DNA of 49,566 nt, taken from assembly GCA_913063035.1 (NCBI GenBank), contig CAJXYS010000021.1, forward strand, positions 1 to 49,566, read 5' to 3'. Made by a program: the position numbers and the translations under genes. The stretch comes from an uncultured Maritimibacter sp. (GTDB lineage: Bacteria > Pseudomonadota > Alphaproteobacteria > Rhodobacterales > Rhodobacteraceae). Positions 8,501 through 23,500 of this stretch are shown in pieces (positions within the stretch are counted from its first letter, which is position 1; every line of letters starts with the position of its first letter). The notes below the pieces were generated by a model. The model was not told the origin of the DNA, did no database searches, and saw only the letters and a list, made by a program, of their open reading frames with translations.

Positions 8501-11500
8501 GATCTGCGAAACGGGCTGACCACCGGGTCGCAGGGCGGCGCGGCGCTGGTGGCCTACAACGCACTGGGCCATGGCGCACCCAACCTGCTGACCGCGCTGT
8601 CGGACCTGCTGGGCCTCGTGCCCACCGACGCGGCGGACTTCAGCGCGCGCGCCGAGGTGGTCGACAGCATCGTCTCGGCTGCAAGCGTCACGGTGCGCGC
8701 AATCTCGGCCGCGCAGCTCTCGGCCAGCATCACCTCGGACATCGCCTCTGCCGCCTCTGCCCTGATGGGAGCAGATGGCGCCGTGATGGGCGGTGTACTT
8801 GCGTCGAACATGGTGGGCGGCGGCGCGGAGGCGCGTGTTGCAAGCACGACCGGCGGGGTGGGGAGCGCAGATGCCACCGATGGCGATCTGACGGTAGTGG
8901 CGAAAGAGGATGTCGAGCTGACATCGTTGACCGCGCTGAAGACGGCGCAATCGCGCGACAACGATCTTGGCTTGGGCCTGGTCACTGCGGCCGCGCAGGC
9001 GATCCTCGACAATTACGACTACACCACCCTGTCGGGCAACCGGGAGCTGGCGTTCGGCGATGTCGTCTATACCGCGACGGGCGGGGGCACCCGATACCAG
9101 TACATGGGCGAAGGCGAGACGGTAGACCTCGGCGCCGCCGATTTCGCCGACCGGGGCTACTGGAAGGAGCTGCGCCCCACGAACATCCTGCCCCCGGGGA
9201 TTGGTGCGGGGGCAGCGAGCCTTGCGGCGGGCGGTGAGGGCGAAAGCTCTGCAGCCTTCGCTCTGGTGTCGCGCAACCGGGTCGAGGGCGGCGCGACGGC
9301 CCGCATCACAGGCGTCGGCGCCAGCGCCAGCGGCGCGCTGACCCTGCTCGCCCGGCAATCCAGCCGGCTGACCGCGCAGGAGGCGAGCGAGGTCCGCGCG
9401 TTGAACACGGGCGGCGGAAGTAGCGCCAGCGGCGGCATCGTGGCGACCAACACGATGCTTGGCAACGCGAGCGCGACCGTTGATGACGCTACTGTGACCT
9501 CCGGCAGCGATGTCAGCGTCGAGGCGCGCAACATCGCCTCGGCCAGGGCCACCGTCCTGACGCGGATGTCCGCGAGCTCAGAAGCGGTCAGCCTGATCCT
9601 TTCGTTCAACACCGTGGGTTTCGATCCCGGCAACATCTTCGTTCAGGCCGCCGAGGCCCTGCTCGGCTCCGACTACCTGACGAATGACAAGCCCGGTGGG
9701 GCGGAGGCGCGCGTCAGCGACAGCACGGTCAATGCCGGGCGGGATCTGCTTGTGCTGGCCGAGACGCGCGAGACGCTCGTGGACGATCTGGGGCCCGCGC
9801 TGGACACGAGCATGATCGGGGAAATGGTGCGCGACGACGAGGGCGCGCGCGACGAGGGCAAGGCCGCCGCTGCCGAAGCCGCGCTTGTCACGGCGATACG
9901 GGAGGCCGGCGCGGATGTCGCGGGTGCCCTCACCGTGGAGGCGCTGGCCCCTGGCGAGATCTGGTTTGTCCGCGACGAGGCCGGCACGGTCTGGCGGGTG
10001 AAGCTGGACGGCCAGACAGGCGCCTTGCGGGTCGAGCGGGCGAACTATCTCGACGCCCTGCTGGGGAACGAGGTGGCGGCGAACAAGTCCAATGGCGCCG
10101 TGCTGTTCGACATGATCACCTCCGAACCGTCGCCCGAGGGAAAGACCGAGCTGAAATACGGCGATACGGGCATGGCCGCGGGCGGCGCGCTGGCCTCGAA
10201 CCGGGTGGCCAGCGAAACCGTCGCGATCATCGAAGACGCGGGCGCGCGCTCCATCGCCGCCGGCCGGGACATCTCTGTCAAGGCCTCCGATACGTCGAAT
10301 ATCCTCGCGCGCTCGTCGCTGGCCGTCGAGTCGATCATCGAGAACAATTTGGCCGATTTCCGGCAGTTCGCCTCCGAATTTGCGAGGCAGGATTACAGTT
10401 ACACTACGAAATCGGGCCCGCGTTTCGTACTCGGCGGCGAACTGGTACTGATCGACGAGGCCGTGGGCGGCATATCTGCTGGATCGGTCTACCGTTACAA
10501 CGGGCCCGGCGGCACCGTGGATTTCAGCCAGCTGACCCAAGCTGACCTGGACGGTGCATCGTGGAGCCGCGCGAGCGGCGATCCCGAATTCGTCGATGCG
10601 CTCTTCCCCTCGGTGGGCAACCTGGCCGACAGCGACTCGCGCGCCTTCGGCGCGATCATCGTGATGAACGACACACAGGGCGACGTGACGGCCCGGATAT
10701 CCGGCGCAGATGCCACCGCCGCAGGCAACGTCACGGTCCACGCGATCTCCGAGGCCGGCCTGCTGGCTCGGCTCGACGCGAACGTCACCTCCTCGGGTGG
10801 ATCGGCCTTCGGTACCGGCGAGTCGATCGCGCGCAGTGGCCAGATCGCGACCAACATGGTGCGCAACGGCGCGTTGGCCGAGATCGTGAACACGTCCATC
10901 CGCCGGGGCGGCGATGTCGTAGTGACGGCCGAACAGGGCGCGGTTCTGGACGCGCGCCTGCTCTCTGCGGTCGCCTCGGGCGACGAGGCGCTGGGCGGCG
11001 CCATCGCCTTCAACAGTGTCGGCTGGGACGCGTCGAACGTCCTCTTCAGCGCCATCGATGCCTTGATCGGTGATCCGCTGCTCTCGGACCTCGTATCCGA
11101 CGGCACGGACGGAGCCCGCGCGCGGATTATAAATTCCGATATCCGCGGTTTCGAAAGCGGGGCGATCGGCGCGGTCGCGGTACGGGCGTTCGCCACCAAC
11201 CGGATGAACGCCACTGTCTCGAACGCGGTGGATTCCAGCGCTGGTGCCGTGGTCGATGCGGGCGGCAGCGCCACCTCTTTGCTGTTGAGTTCCAACAAGT
11301 CCGCCAGCTTCGCCTTGGCCGAGATCTCGAATACTGGCGGGGCTGCAACGAACCGGATCATCGCCGGCGGCGATGTGGACGTGGCGGCCAGCGACCGGCA
11401 ATTCTTCTTCTCCAACAACAGCCTTTCGACCTCGTCGACCACGACGAACGATGGGGGCGCCGCTGTCTTCCAGAGCAGCCTCAACAAGCTTACGCCCGCG

Positions 11501-14500
11501 GAGTGGGCGGCAGTCGCCGGCACGGCGCAGACCGTCACGCTCCGCCACGGAGAGCGGGTGCGGGTGAACGACGGCGGCTCCGCCAGGGTTTATGATTTCT
11601 TGGGCGTGGACGGCACCGAACTGGATATCGGCAACGCAGATTATTCCAATCTCGACCTTTGGCGCGAGGCTCTGACCTCCACCATCGTGCCGCAGGGCTT
11701 GAACGTCTCCGACAGCGACAGCCGCGCGACCGGGTTGATCGCCGTTCTCAACGACTTGCACGGCGGCGCGACAGCGCGGATCGTCGATGCGGTTGTCACC
11801 TCGCGCTCGGGCGACGTGAAGGTGCATGCGGGGCTCGACTCGAAATTCTCGGCCAGTGTGGACAGTGAGGTCACCTCCTCGGGCGGCTCGGCGCTGGGCG
11901 ACGGTGAAAGCAAGTCCTACGGCGGGGCCATCGCGACGAATGTGCAGTTGGGCGGGGCCGAGGCGCGGATCATCCGGTCCGATATCGCGGCCGGCATCGC
12001 TTCAGACGCCATCGCCGCCGCGGCCGCGCGGGGCAGCCTCCCGGCGCCTGCCGATCTGGACGCGGTAGCCGCCGGCACCGCCGAGGACGCGACCGAGGCA
12101 ACCGTCCTGCAGGCCCTCGCCACGGCGCTGGATGCCCTGGGCGAGACCGTGGGCACCGATGCCGCGGCTCGCACGCTGAGCGGGACGCAGGCAGACGGCT
12201 GGAGTTTCGGGGACGGTGCGACGACCTGGGCGATCACCTACGACGCCGTGAACGCGTGGTTCGAGGCCGAACTTGGCGAAGATGACACCGGCATCCTGCT
12301 GGCGCCCGACGCGGCGCAGCATGCGGCCACGCTGCGCGACGTTGCGCGCGCACTGGAACGGGCCGGGCTGCGCCCGGACTACGACGGCACAAGCACCGCC
12401 ACTCTGCTGCGCGACCTGTCGTTGACGGTCGCGGACGGGGTCACCACCCTGACCGATGCCGCCGGTACCGGCTTCGATGTGCCCGGGATCGGCGATGTCA
12501 CCGTCACGGCGCTCAATGACAGCCGCCTCGACGCCACGACAAAATTCATCGCCGAGACCGGCGATACCGCCCGCAACCTTGTCCTCGCCTTCAACAGCGT
12601 CGGCTGGAAGCCGTCGAACCTGCTGTTCAACGCGGTGGATGCGCTGATCGGCTCGCCCGAGGTTTCCACGGCGTTCGGTGGCGAGGATCCCGCCGATGCG
12701 GTGTCGGTGATCGAGGCGTCCGACGTCCTGGCCGGCGATGCTGTCGCCGTCACGGCCACGAATGCCGCGCGCATCGACGCGGTGATGAGCAACGACACCA
12801 CCAGCGCCGCAAGCGCGCTCAAGGGCGCCTCGGGCAGTGCAGCAGGCTTTGCGCTGGCCTCGAACAAGCTGTCCTCCGGGGCAGAGGCCCGGATCGTGGG
12901 CGAACAGGTGTCCGGAGCGCTGGCCCATGAGGTCGTCGCGCCGGGCGGCGTGACAGTGAAGGCCACCAACGAGGCGGCGATCGACGCGACCAACACGCTT
13001 GCGGTCACCACGACGGTGGCCAACCGCTTCGGCGTGGACCTGGTGTTCTCCTTCCTGGAAAGTGCGGCGAACCGCTACAAGTATACCAGCTTCTCGGGTG
13101 AGCAGAACCTGCGCTACGGCGACATCGTGCGGATCGGCTCAAACGCCGACACGCTGCCTGGCGACGTCGCCGAGGGCGACCTGATGCTCTTCCTGGGCAA
13201 TCAGGCCTATACATCGAAGTCCGGCACTCAGTTCCTGCGGCAGGGTGATCGTTTCTACCTGCGCCGCAACCTTCCGCCCATCGATGGCGCCGATGCGGTG
13301 CCTGCCGGCAGCCTGTTCACCTATGCCGGCGCCGATGGGACCGAGATTGACCTCGCCGCGCTGACGGCGGCCGACCTGGCCGGCGCCGACTGGACGGCCA
13401 CCCCTGGCAGTCCGATCGACTTCGTCACGAAAACAGACCTCGCCGCAGAGGATTACGGGGGCGAGAAATGGCTCAAGCTGCCCTCCGGCTCGTTGCTTGA
13501 TCTGGTGCCCGACTGGCTGTCGCTGAACGCAACGGAGTCCGCTGGCACCGCGATTTCCGGCATGGTCGCCATGAACGACTTGCGCGGCGCCACTCGGGCG
13601 CGGATCGACACGGTCGAGCTGAACGCTGGCGCGGCGGTGCGCGTTGACGCGGTCAACACGGTGCAACTGGACGCGCTCAACGAGGGGCATGTCCTGGTCA
13701 AGGGCGGATCGGCCTTCGTGGGGGGATCGACGCTCGGGGTCAACGTCAACATCGCCACCAACCTGGTGCTGGGCGATGCGGAAAGCGGGATCGGCGGCGC
13801 ATCCATCACCACCGGCGGCGGCGTGACTGTCAATTCTGACAACCGCGCCAGTATCACCGCCGAGGTGGATACCGAAACCCTCGTCTACGGCGGGGGCGAT
13901 TCCAAGGCCGTGGGCATCACGCTGGCCTTCAACGCCGTCGGTTTCGAACCGCAGAACCTGGCGTTCAACCTGGTGGATGCCTTTATAAGTACCAGCCTCA
14001 CCGGCACGCAGCGCGCCGCGGCCGAGGCCGTGATTGCCGGCAGCACGCTCGATGCAGGGGGCGACGTGGAGGTCGCCGCTGTTTCGCGTGCAGGGATCGA
14101 CGCGACGATCACGAATGCCGCGGTGGCCACGTCGATCACGCTGAAGGAGAGTTCCGCCGTCTCGGTGGCCCCAGTCGTCGCCCTAAACCGTGTGGCGAGC
14201 GCCGCGAATGCGATCATCTCGGGCGGTACGCTCTCCACGGGCGGGGCATTTGCCCTCCGCGCCGCCGACGAAGCCGCAATCGACGCCGAGGTGATCGCGT
14301 CGTCGGTCGCCGTAGGTGTGTCGGCCAAGGGCGGTGCGCGCAGCGTCTCCATCGCCGCAACCTTTGCCCGAAACGAAGTCATCTCCGACGTGCTGGCCGA
14401 CGTGGCGGAGCTGTCCTCGCTGCGCGCGTCCAGTCTGGCGCTCGAGGCGACGCGCGGTGCGCAGATCCGGGCCACCGGGCTGTCGGCAGCCATCGCGGTC

Positions 14501-17500
14501 GCGGCCAGCGTCGGCGGATCGGGTGGATCCGGTTCCGATACGTCCGGGAGCGATTCTGGCCCCACTGATCCCGAAAGCGAGGAACCTTCTTCTCCTGACA
14601 GCGGCTCTGGCAGCGGCGGCAAGTCCCCGGCCATCTCGGGCGGCGGCGCCATCGCCGTGAACCGGGTGACCGGCAGTATCGCCGCCACCCTGCGCAGCGT
14701 GGGTCTGGTCGAGTCGGTTTCGGGCGACGTCACGGTACAGGCCGAAAACCTGGCGTCCATTGATGCCACCGTCGCGGCGGCGGCGGCCTCCGTCGCGCTT
14801 TCGCGCCAAACCTCGCCCGCGGTCGGCCTGGGCATCGCGGTGGCCGACAACCTCGTGGGCCTGTCCACGCGCGCCAGCCTGCCCGTGGTCGATCATACCA
14901 CCGACGACACGCCCATGTCCCTCGCTACAGGCGAGGTAGTGAAGGTCACCGGTGGCCAAGCCCGCACCGGGCATCTTTACGAGTATCTCGGTCCCACGCG
15001 CAGTTCGAACCTGACGAATGAGGCGGGCAACCCGGTCGGCTTCGACCTCGCCCTCGAGGATTTCGGTGACACCGACCGCTGGCGCCGGGTGGATCTGGAG
15101 AATGCGGCCGATGTCGCCCGCGCCGCGATCACCGACAGCGATGTAGAGGCGGCCGAGGCGCTGCGGATCACCGCGACCAACGAACAGGCCGTGCACGCCT
15201 TTGTGGCCGCCGGCAGCCTTGCGATGTCCGGCGGCAAGACCGGCGTTGCCGTGGGCGGCGCGGGCGTGGGCGTGACAAACCGGATCCGTGGCGGGGCCGT
15301 CGCGGAAATCGACATGGCCGAAAGGATCGAGGCACTTTCCCTTACGGTGCGGGCCACTGACGATGCGCGCATCGACGCCACGGCCCTCGCCGGGTCGGTG
15401 GCAGCGGCCTTCGGCAAGACGGCCACCGCCGTTTCCGTTGGCGTCGCCGTGTCGCTCAACGACATTGAGAGCACGGTGCGCGCGGACGTGGCCAATGTCA
15501 TGCTGCTGGATATTGAGGGCGACGTCGTGATCGAGGCGCTGGGCGCCGCCCCTGCAGGTGGCAGCGTGGCGCTGCCCGGGATCGACCCCGACGACCTCGA
15601 CGATGCCGCCGAGGCCGCGATCAAGTTGCTTTCGCTGGAGGGCACGGGCCTGACCGCGTCGCAGCTGGACGCGGCAGAGACTGATTCCGCACAGCTCGCC
15701 GGAGTGATCTCCGCGATCAATGCGGAGATCTCAGATGCGTCGCTCCGCATCGCGGACAGCGGCGCCGGCACCGCGTCGCTGTCATCTTCCGTGCGTGCCG
15801 ACGCGGGCGAGGGCTGGTCGATCACCGATGCCGACGGCCGCGTCTTCGCGCTGGCCTTCGACGATGACGGCGCGCTGGAACTCTCGCAGGCTGATCCATC
15901 GGACACCGCCGACGATGCCGATACCCTGCGCGCGCTGGTCACCGCGATCCGAGGCGCGATTCCGGGCGCCTTCGGGCTGGCTGATGCGGCTGCGATCGAC
16001 GCCGCCATCGCCGACGGGGGACTCCGTCTTTCCCGGCGCGGCGAAGGCGCCTGGGCGCTGTCTGGGCCTGATGGCACGCTGTTCCGGATTGGGCTGGAAG
16101 GCGGCGACCTGGTCTACTCCACGCCAGGAATCCGCAGCGTTGCTGCGGCGGCCTCGCTGGCGGCGGGGATTGGCAAGACCGGCGTGGCCGTGTCCGGCGC
16201 CGGCGCGGTTGCGCTCAACGCGGTCACGCTGTCCATCGCGGCCGGCTTGGGCGGCAGCAAACTCGACGGCGAAGGCGCGCTGCGCGTCCATGCCGGGGCG
16301 GCATCTGCCATCGACGCGGCGGTGCTGATGGCCTCGCTCACCGCGGGCTTCGGCAAGACCGGCGTGGGCGTATCGCTCGGCGCGGCCGTCGCGCGGAACG
16401 TGGTCGACGGCGCCGACAGCGCCCCGGCGGTCGTGGCGCGCATCACCGACAGCGTCGTTGACGTGACCGGGGCCCTTTCGGTCACCTCGACCACCGCGCA
16501 GAGCGTGAACGCGCTGGTCGTCGCGGGCAGCGTCGCGCTGAGCGGTGGAAAGATCGGGGTGGGAGTCTCCGGCTCGGGAACCGTCGCGCTGAACGAGATC
16601 GACGTGGATGCGCTGGCCCGCATCCTCGGAGACAGGGGCGTGGGAACCGGGCCCGCGGTCGCGGCGGGCAGCCTTCTGGTCGAAACGCGCAATACGTCCG
16701 AAATCCGCGCCTTTGCAGGCGCGGCCTCAATCGCTTTCGCCGCGGGCGCCACGGGCGTGGCGGTATCGCTGACCGGCGCGGTGGCACGCAACGTGATCGA
16801 CTCCGGCGCCACCGCCGAGATCGTGGACGTGTCCGATGGCCTGTCGGTCACCGGCAGCGCACCGCACGGCACCGATGGCGCCGCCGTCATCCGGGCGTTG
16901 GACAAGGCTCGGATCAGCGTGATCGCCGCCGCCGCGTCTTTCGCGGCCGGTTTCGGCAAGGTGGGCGTGGCGGTATCCGGCGCGGGCGCGGTGGCCGAGA
17001 ACCGGATCGGCGGCGGCGTGGCGGCGCGGGTCGACGGCAGTGACCTCACGGTGAACACGGGCGACGCGCTGGTCGGTGCGCGCGGGGAGTCCACGGTCCG
17101 CGCGCTGGTCGCCGCCGCTTCGGCGGCCGTGGCGGCGGGCAAGGTCGGGGTTGGCGCCTCCATCGGCGGGGCTGTCGCGGCCAACCTGATCGGCTACCGC
17201 CAGCAGGAGCGCGCCGCACTCGCGCCCGACTACGTGATCGGCGCGGCAACGCCGACGCCGCTCAGCATCGCCTCCGACCAGGTCGTCTACATCGAGCGCG
17301 GCGTGCGCGCGGACCAGGCGTTCCGCTACACGGGCGACACACCGCTCCAGGCGAGGGCCTTCGCCGATCACGCCACCGGTGACGAAACGCTGCCGGACCG
17401 GATCGAACAGGGCGAACTGGTGCTCGACAGCACCACTGGTCGGTTCCACCGCTATCTCGGCGATAGTGCCTTTGTACTGGGAGACGATTTCAACACGCTT

Positions 17501-20500
17501 TCGGGGATCGATTTCGCCGATACCAAGCTGTGGCGTGCTGGCAGCCTGCTGGAGTTGCAAGATTACGGGAACGCGGATCTGTGGCAGCGCGCCGGCCTGA
17601 TCCGCAGCGAGGCCGGCATCCTCGCCGAGATCCGAGACAGCGACGTGACCGTGTCGGATGGTGATCTTTCGATCACCGCCTCGGGCACGGCCGCGATCCG
17701 CGCGGCCACGCTGGCAGGCTCGGTTGCGGTCGCGGCCGGTGCCGTGGGCGTGGGCATCGCCGGAAGCGGCGCCGTGGTGGTCAACCGCATCGCCACAGGC
17801 CCGAACGCCGGGATCCACGGCGGCCGGATCGAGGCCGCGAACCTGACGGTGCGGGCGACGGATGACGCACGGATCACGGCGACGACGGCCGCGGCATCCG
17901 TCGCAGCGGGTTTCGGGAAGGTTGGCGTCGGGGTGGCGCTGGCGGGCGCCGTGTCGCTCAATCGCGTCGATAACGCGGTCTCTGCGGTGGTCGAAAGCGC
18001 CGATATCGCGTTGTCCGAAGGGACCGGCGCGCTGGATATCGTCGCGCGCACCGCGGCCGAGCAACAATCGAGCAAGATGGATGGGCTGACGGCGGACGCG
18101 CTCGACGACGCGGCGAAAACCGAGATCCTCCCCGAGCCGGGCCAGCTCGACGCGGCCGCCGCGGATGCTGACGAAAGCGAAGGTGAGACCGCCGATATCC
18201 TCTATGCCCTCGCCGACGCGATAAGGGCGCTGGGCGAGCCGGTGTCCGGCGAACTCGACCCTGACAAGGTCACGGCCAACAGCGCACGGGCCGATTTCGC
18301 GCTGTCCCGCGTCGCGGAAGATCACTGGCGCTTTTCCGATGCGTCCGGAAGCTGGGACATTCGTCTGGGTGCCGACGGTCATTACCGCGTCGACCTTCAG
18401 GCAGGGGGCAGCCGCATCCTGCTCTCGGCGGATCGGACGAAGGACGCGGCAACGCTGCGCGACGTCGCTGCGAAGCTGCGCGCCGCGGGCGAGGCGGTGA
18501 TCTTCGACGATCGCAGCGATGCCGCGCTGTTGCGGGATCTGCGCTTGTCGCAGGTGGAAGAAGGCAAGGTCTGGTCCCTCGCCGATGCCGAGGGCGGACG
18601 CTGGACAGTTTCGCTCGGGGACAGCGGCTTCGACGTCGCGCGCGGCACAATCACTGCGGTGGCCGCTGCAGCCTCGCTCGCCGTGGCGGGTGGCATGGTC
18701 GGCGTCGGCGTTGCCGGCGCCGGTGCCGTCGCGATCAACGCGGTGACGAGCGACACGACCGCGCGCATGGTCGACGCCGAGGTGGTGCAGGACATCGCCT
18801 CTGTCACCGTCACCGCATCGGATCTCGCGCGCATCGACGCGGCGGTCCTGTCGGCGTCTATCGCGGCCGGCTTCGGCAAGGTCGGCGTCGGCGTGGCGCT
18901 GGGCGCCTCCGTTGCGCGGAATTTCATCGGCTTCGATGCGCACGGGCAGACACCGCAGGTTGGTGACCCGAGCGGCCGGGTCGAGGCATTGATCGAGGAC
19001 AGCGTGCTGGGCACCGGGAGCGCCTCGAGCGAACGCGTGGGTGCGCTCGATCTGTCCGCGGACAGCGAGCGTGCGATCCTGGGGCTGGTTTTTGCCGGGT
19101 CCGCGGCCGTGGCCGGCGGGCTCGTGGGCGTTGGTGTCAGCGGCTCCGGCGTCTACGCCGAGAACCGGGTCGGCGGCGAGACGCGGGCGGCGGTCCTGGG
19201 CGCGGCCACCCGGATCGACGCGGGAACGATCCGCATCGCCGCGGCGGATGTCTCGCGGATCGACGCGCTAGCCGGCGCACTGGCGCTCGGCATTGCGGTC
19301 GGCAAGGTTGGCGTTTCCGTGTCGCTTGCCGGTTCGGTTGGCTTCAACCGGATCTCCAGCACGGTAGAGGCCGGAATGATGCGCGCCGACGGTGAGGCGG
19401 CGCTCGGTGTCATCCGGACCCGTTCGGAAACCGGCTTCGGCGAGGCGGTATCTGTCACGGCGACGAATGACGCGCGGATTGCCGCGCTTTCGGCGGCGGC
19501 TTCTATCAGTCTGGCCGGGGGGTTGACCGGCGTGGCGATCGCGGGCGCAGGCGCGGGCGCCACCAACAGGATCACCGGGCAGACCATGGCCCGGATCGAT
19601 GGGATGGACATCACGGCCGAGGCCGGAAATGTCGATCTGGCCGCCCGGTCCGAAGCGCGGATCGTGGCCGGCGTGATCGCCGCGGGGATCGCGGCGGCCG
19701 CGGGCGGCACCGGCGTGGGACTGGGCGTCGGCATTGCCGTGGGCCAGAACGAAATCGGCTTCGTCGCCGACAACAGCGTGAACCCGACGCATGCCACTGA
19801 TAGCGCTCCGGTCACAGAGATCACGCAAGGCAACACGGTCCGGATTGCATCAGGGACTCGCGCAGGCGAAGTCTACCAGTATCTAGGCAAGGATCCGATC
19901 CGCGCAGCGGACTATGTTGACGTAATCCACGCGACTGGTCCGACGTCTGTGGGGTCTGGCGAACGGGTGCTCGACGAAGCCACGGGCCGGATCTGGCGCA
20001 ATATTTCCGACAGCGCGCGTGCCTTCCCGGGCGGCGAGCCGGACGCGCACTGGGTCGAGGAGAACTTCCTCGCCGTTCAGGACTATACCGACACCGACGC
20101 CTGGCGGCGGACGGCCCTTGCGCCGGCACGCGCGGGTGTGGCTGCCACGATCGCCAACGCCGATGTCGAGGCGAAGTCGGGTGATGTGCAGGTGCGCGCC
20201 GAGGGCAAGCAGCGTATCGACGCGCTGACGGCCTCCGTGGCGGCCGCGATCGCGCTTGGCGGGGTCGGCGTGGGCGTTTCGGGCGCCGGCGCCGCCACGG
20301 GCAACTGGATCGGTTCCGATGTCGAGGCGTCTATCGAGTTTTCCACGGTGAAGGCCGATGGGATCTACATCGATGCGCGGGATGACAGCCGGATCAACGC
20401 GATCACCGGCGCGATGGGCCTGGCGGCCGCGCTGGGGGGCACCGCGGTTTCGGTGTCGATCTCGGTCGCCGCGGCAACGAACCTCGTGCAGAATTCCGTC

Positions 20501-23500
20501 TTGGCCACCTCCGAGGGCAGCGATCTGACCGCCACGGGCAAGCGGTCGGGCAGCGACGACGCCATCACCATCAAGGCTGTCACGACGGATGAGGCGGACA
20601 AGGCCGCCCTCACCGGGGATCTGCCTACCGCGGCCGAACTCGACGATGCCGCCGAAAAGGACGTGGTGGAAACGACCGAGGCCGACAAGGCGGCCTACAA
20701 GACGGAATTCGAGACGGATACGGCACCCGGCGAGAAGCTCGACGCAGCAGACGCGGCCGCTGACGCCGCGGTGCTGCGCAAGCTCAAGGCCGCTTTGGAG
20801 GCACAGGGCGAAACGGTCGTGGCCGACACGTCGAGCGATGCCATGACGCTTGCCACCCTGCGGCTTGCCGTGCTGGAGGAAGGCAAGGCCTGGAGCCTCG
20901 TGGATGCGGAGGGGCGCCAATGGGCGATCCGCCTTGGTGGCGGCGGGTTGCTTGAAGCCGCCTCGGCAACGATCAACGCCTTGTCTGCCGCCTCCTCCGT
21001 CGCGCTGAGCGGTGCGCTCGGCGTGGGCGTGGCCGTTGCTGGCGCCGGGGCAGGCGCGGTCAATGCCGTCCTGTCCGATACGAGGGCGCGGGTGGAGGGC
21101 GGCGAGCTATCCGCCAGCGCGGGTCATGTCCGGGTCGAGGCCGACACCTTTTCGCGCCTGAACGCGGCTGTGCTGTCCACGGCAATCGCGATCGCCGGCG
21201 CTGGCGCGGGCCTTCTGATCGGTGTCGGTGGCGGCAGCGGTGCCGGCGGAACCGGCGGCACGGCCGGGGGTGGCGGTGTAGGCGCGGTGGGGGCCGGCGT
21301 CGGCGCTGCACCGGGGGCGCCGGCCGGCGGCACGGCGGGAACGTCCGGTGGCGGGCTTCTCGGCGCCATCGGATCGCTGGCCGCGGGCGGCGGCGTGAGT
21401 GTCGCGCTCGGTGCAAGCGCTGCGCGCAACTTCATTGGGCGGGATCTATCCGGAGACGCGGTCGCAAACAGCGGGCGGACCCATGCCGAGATCGTCTCGG
21501 CTAGGGTCGATGCCGGCACCAGGGATCTGATCGTCGATGCGGCGGCCGATCAGGCGATCGCCTCGGTGGTCTTCGCAGGGGCCGGAGCTGCAACCGTCGG
21601 GGGCTTCGGCGTTGCAGTCTCCGCCTCCGGTGTCTATTCCGAAAACCAGATCGACTCCGACGTGCTGGCGCGGGTTGGGGGCGCTGGGCTCGATATCGAC
21701 GCGGGCCGCGTTTCGGTCCAGGCGACCGACACTTCTCGGATCGACGCCATCGCAAGCGCCCTGTCGGTAAGCCTCGCCGGGGGGCTTCTCACCGGGGTGG
21801 CCGTGGCGCTTGCCGGCACCCACGCGATCAACACGATCGGCTCGGTCACGGCGGCCCGGATCGACGGGGCCAGCGCGTCTGACGACCGGGTGGATGCCGG
21901 CACGGGCGGGATCACCGTGATGGCGGAAGGCCGGAGCCGGATCAATGCGGTCGCGACTGCGGTCTCGGTCTCGGCCGGGATCGGGGCCACGGGTGTCGCC
22001 GTGTCCGGTGCAGGGGCAGGGGCCCGGAACGAGATCACTTCGGATGTCGCGGCGCATGTGGCGCGCGCACGTCTTGCCACCGACGGGGACCTTTCCGTCA
22101 CGGCAGAGGATGCCGGGAGGATTCAGGCCGCCATCGCAGCGGGCTCCGCCGCACTGGGCGCGGGCGGTGTCGGCGCCGGCGTGGCGATCGGGGTCGCGAT
22201 CGCGCGCAATGTGATCGGCTTTGCGCCCGATCCGACCTTTGCGCCGACGCACCAGTTGGGCGTGCATCAGCCTTCCCAGATCAGCAACGGCGAGACGGTG
22301 CGCATCTCAGGCGGGCTGCGCGAAGGTCAGGTCTACCGCTATATCGGCGAAGAGACCCTCAAGGCCTCCGATTTCGTAGAGAAGGAACTGGATACCGAGG
22401 ACAGCTCGGTCTCCGTGGACGAGAACCAGCGTGTCTTCGATACCGCGACGGGGCGCATCTGGCGCAATGCGGGACCGGGCAGCGCAAGCTTCGCCGGGGC
22501 AGCCGCCGCAGAGCAGAATAGCCGATGGGTCGAGGAAAGCTTCCTAGGCGGCCAGGACTACGGCAATGCCGACCTCTGGCGCGAGGTGGCGCTGCAGGGC
22601 AGCGGAACGGGCGTCTCCGCCGTCATCGAGGACGCAACGATCGCAAAGGCCGACGCGATCACCGTGAAGGCCGAAAGCACCCAGCAGATCAAGGCCATCA
22701 CCGCCTCGGCGACAATGGCGCTGGCGGCGGGGGGCATTGGTGTTGGCGTTGCGGGCAGCGGGGCCGGCGCGCGCAACCTGATCGGGGCTACGATCGAGGC
22801 TCGCGTCGCCACCAGCGATGTCGACAATACCGACAGGCTGTCGGTCACCGCTGTGGATGGCAGCAGCCTCGATGCCGTCACCTTCGCGGGCGCTGCTGCG
22901 GCCGGTTTCGGCCTTGGCGCCGGCGTGGCGCTGGCCATCGGGGTATCCAGCGCACTCAATCGTGTGGAGACATCCGTTCTGGCCGAGGTCGTGGGCAGCG
23001 ACGTGGCGCTCAGCGGCGCCGGTGCGTCAGGCACTGCCGCGGCTCTGCTTGTGCAGGCGCGCACCGGTCCGCTCTCCACGGACGGTACGGAGCTTGCCGC
23101 GGTCAGCGCCTCCGAACTCGACGCGCTTGCGCAGGCGGGATCCAGCACGAGCGTCGACGACCTGCGCACCGCACTTCAGGCCATGTCGGAGGCTCCTGTG
23201 TCTGACGCGCTCCGCATCTCGGTGGTCGAGAAGGATGGTAGCGGCAACGGCCTGTCCTGGAGCGTGATCGACGAGGCGACGGGCCAGCGCTGGTTCCTGG
23301 AGAAAGCCGCCGGCGGTGCGATCGCCGCGAAGCGCGCAACGATCAACGCGGTCGCTGCCGCGGTGGCGGCCTCGGCCGGGGTCGGTGCGACGGGCGTTGC
23401 GCTCTCCGGGGCGGGTGCTACGGCGGACAACGTCGTGGCCGGCGAAACGAAGGCACGTATCGCGGGCAGGAAGTCCGACGGGATCGTCACGACGCAGGGC

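Noticed and set aside
5885-9358. Very long open frame on the minus strand opposite the giant gene (and others such as 9578-11827, 16727-18943, 32918-35683).
   Set aside because: Long antisense frames are expected opposite GC-rich, Ala/Gly/Asp-rich coding DNA. Their translations are Arg/Gly/His-rich with no domain or signal, and the giant protein's repeats are plainly in the plus frame.
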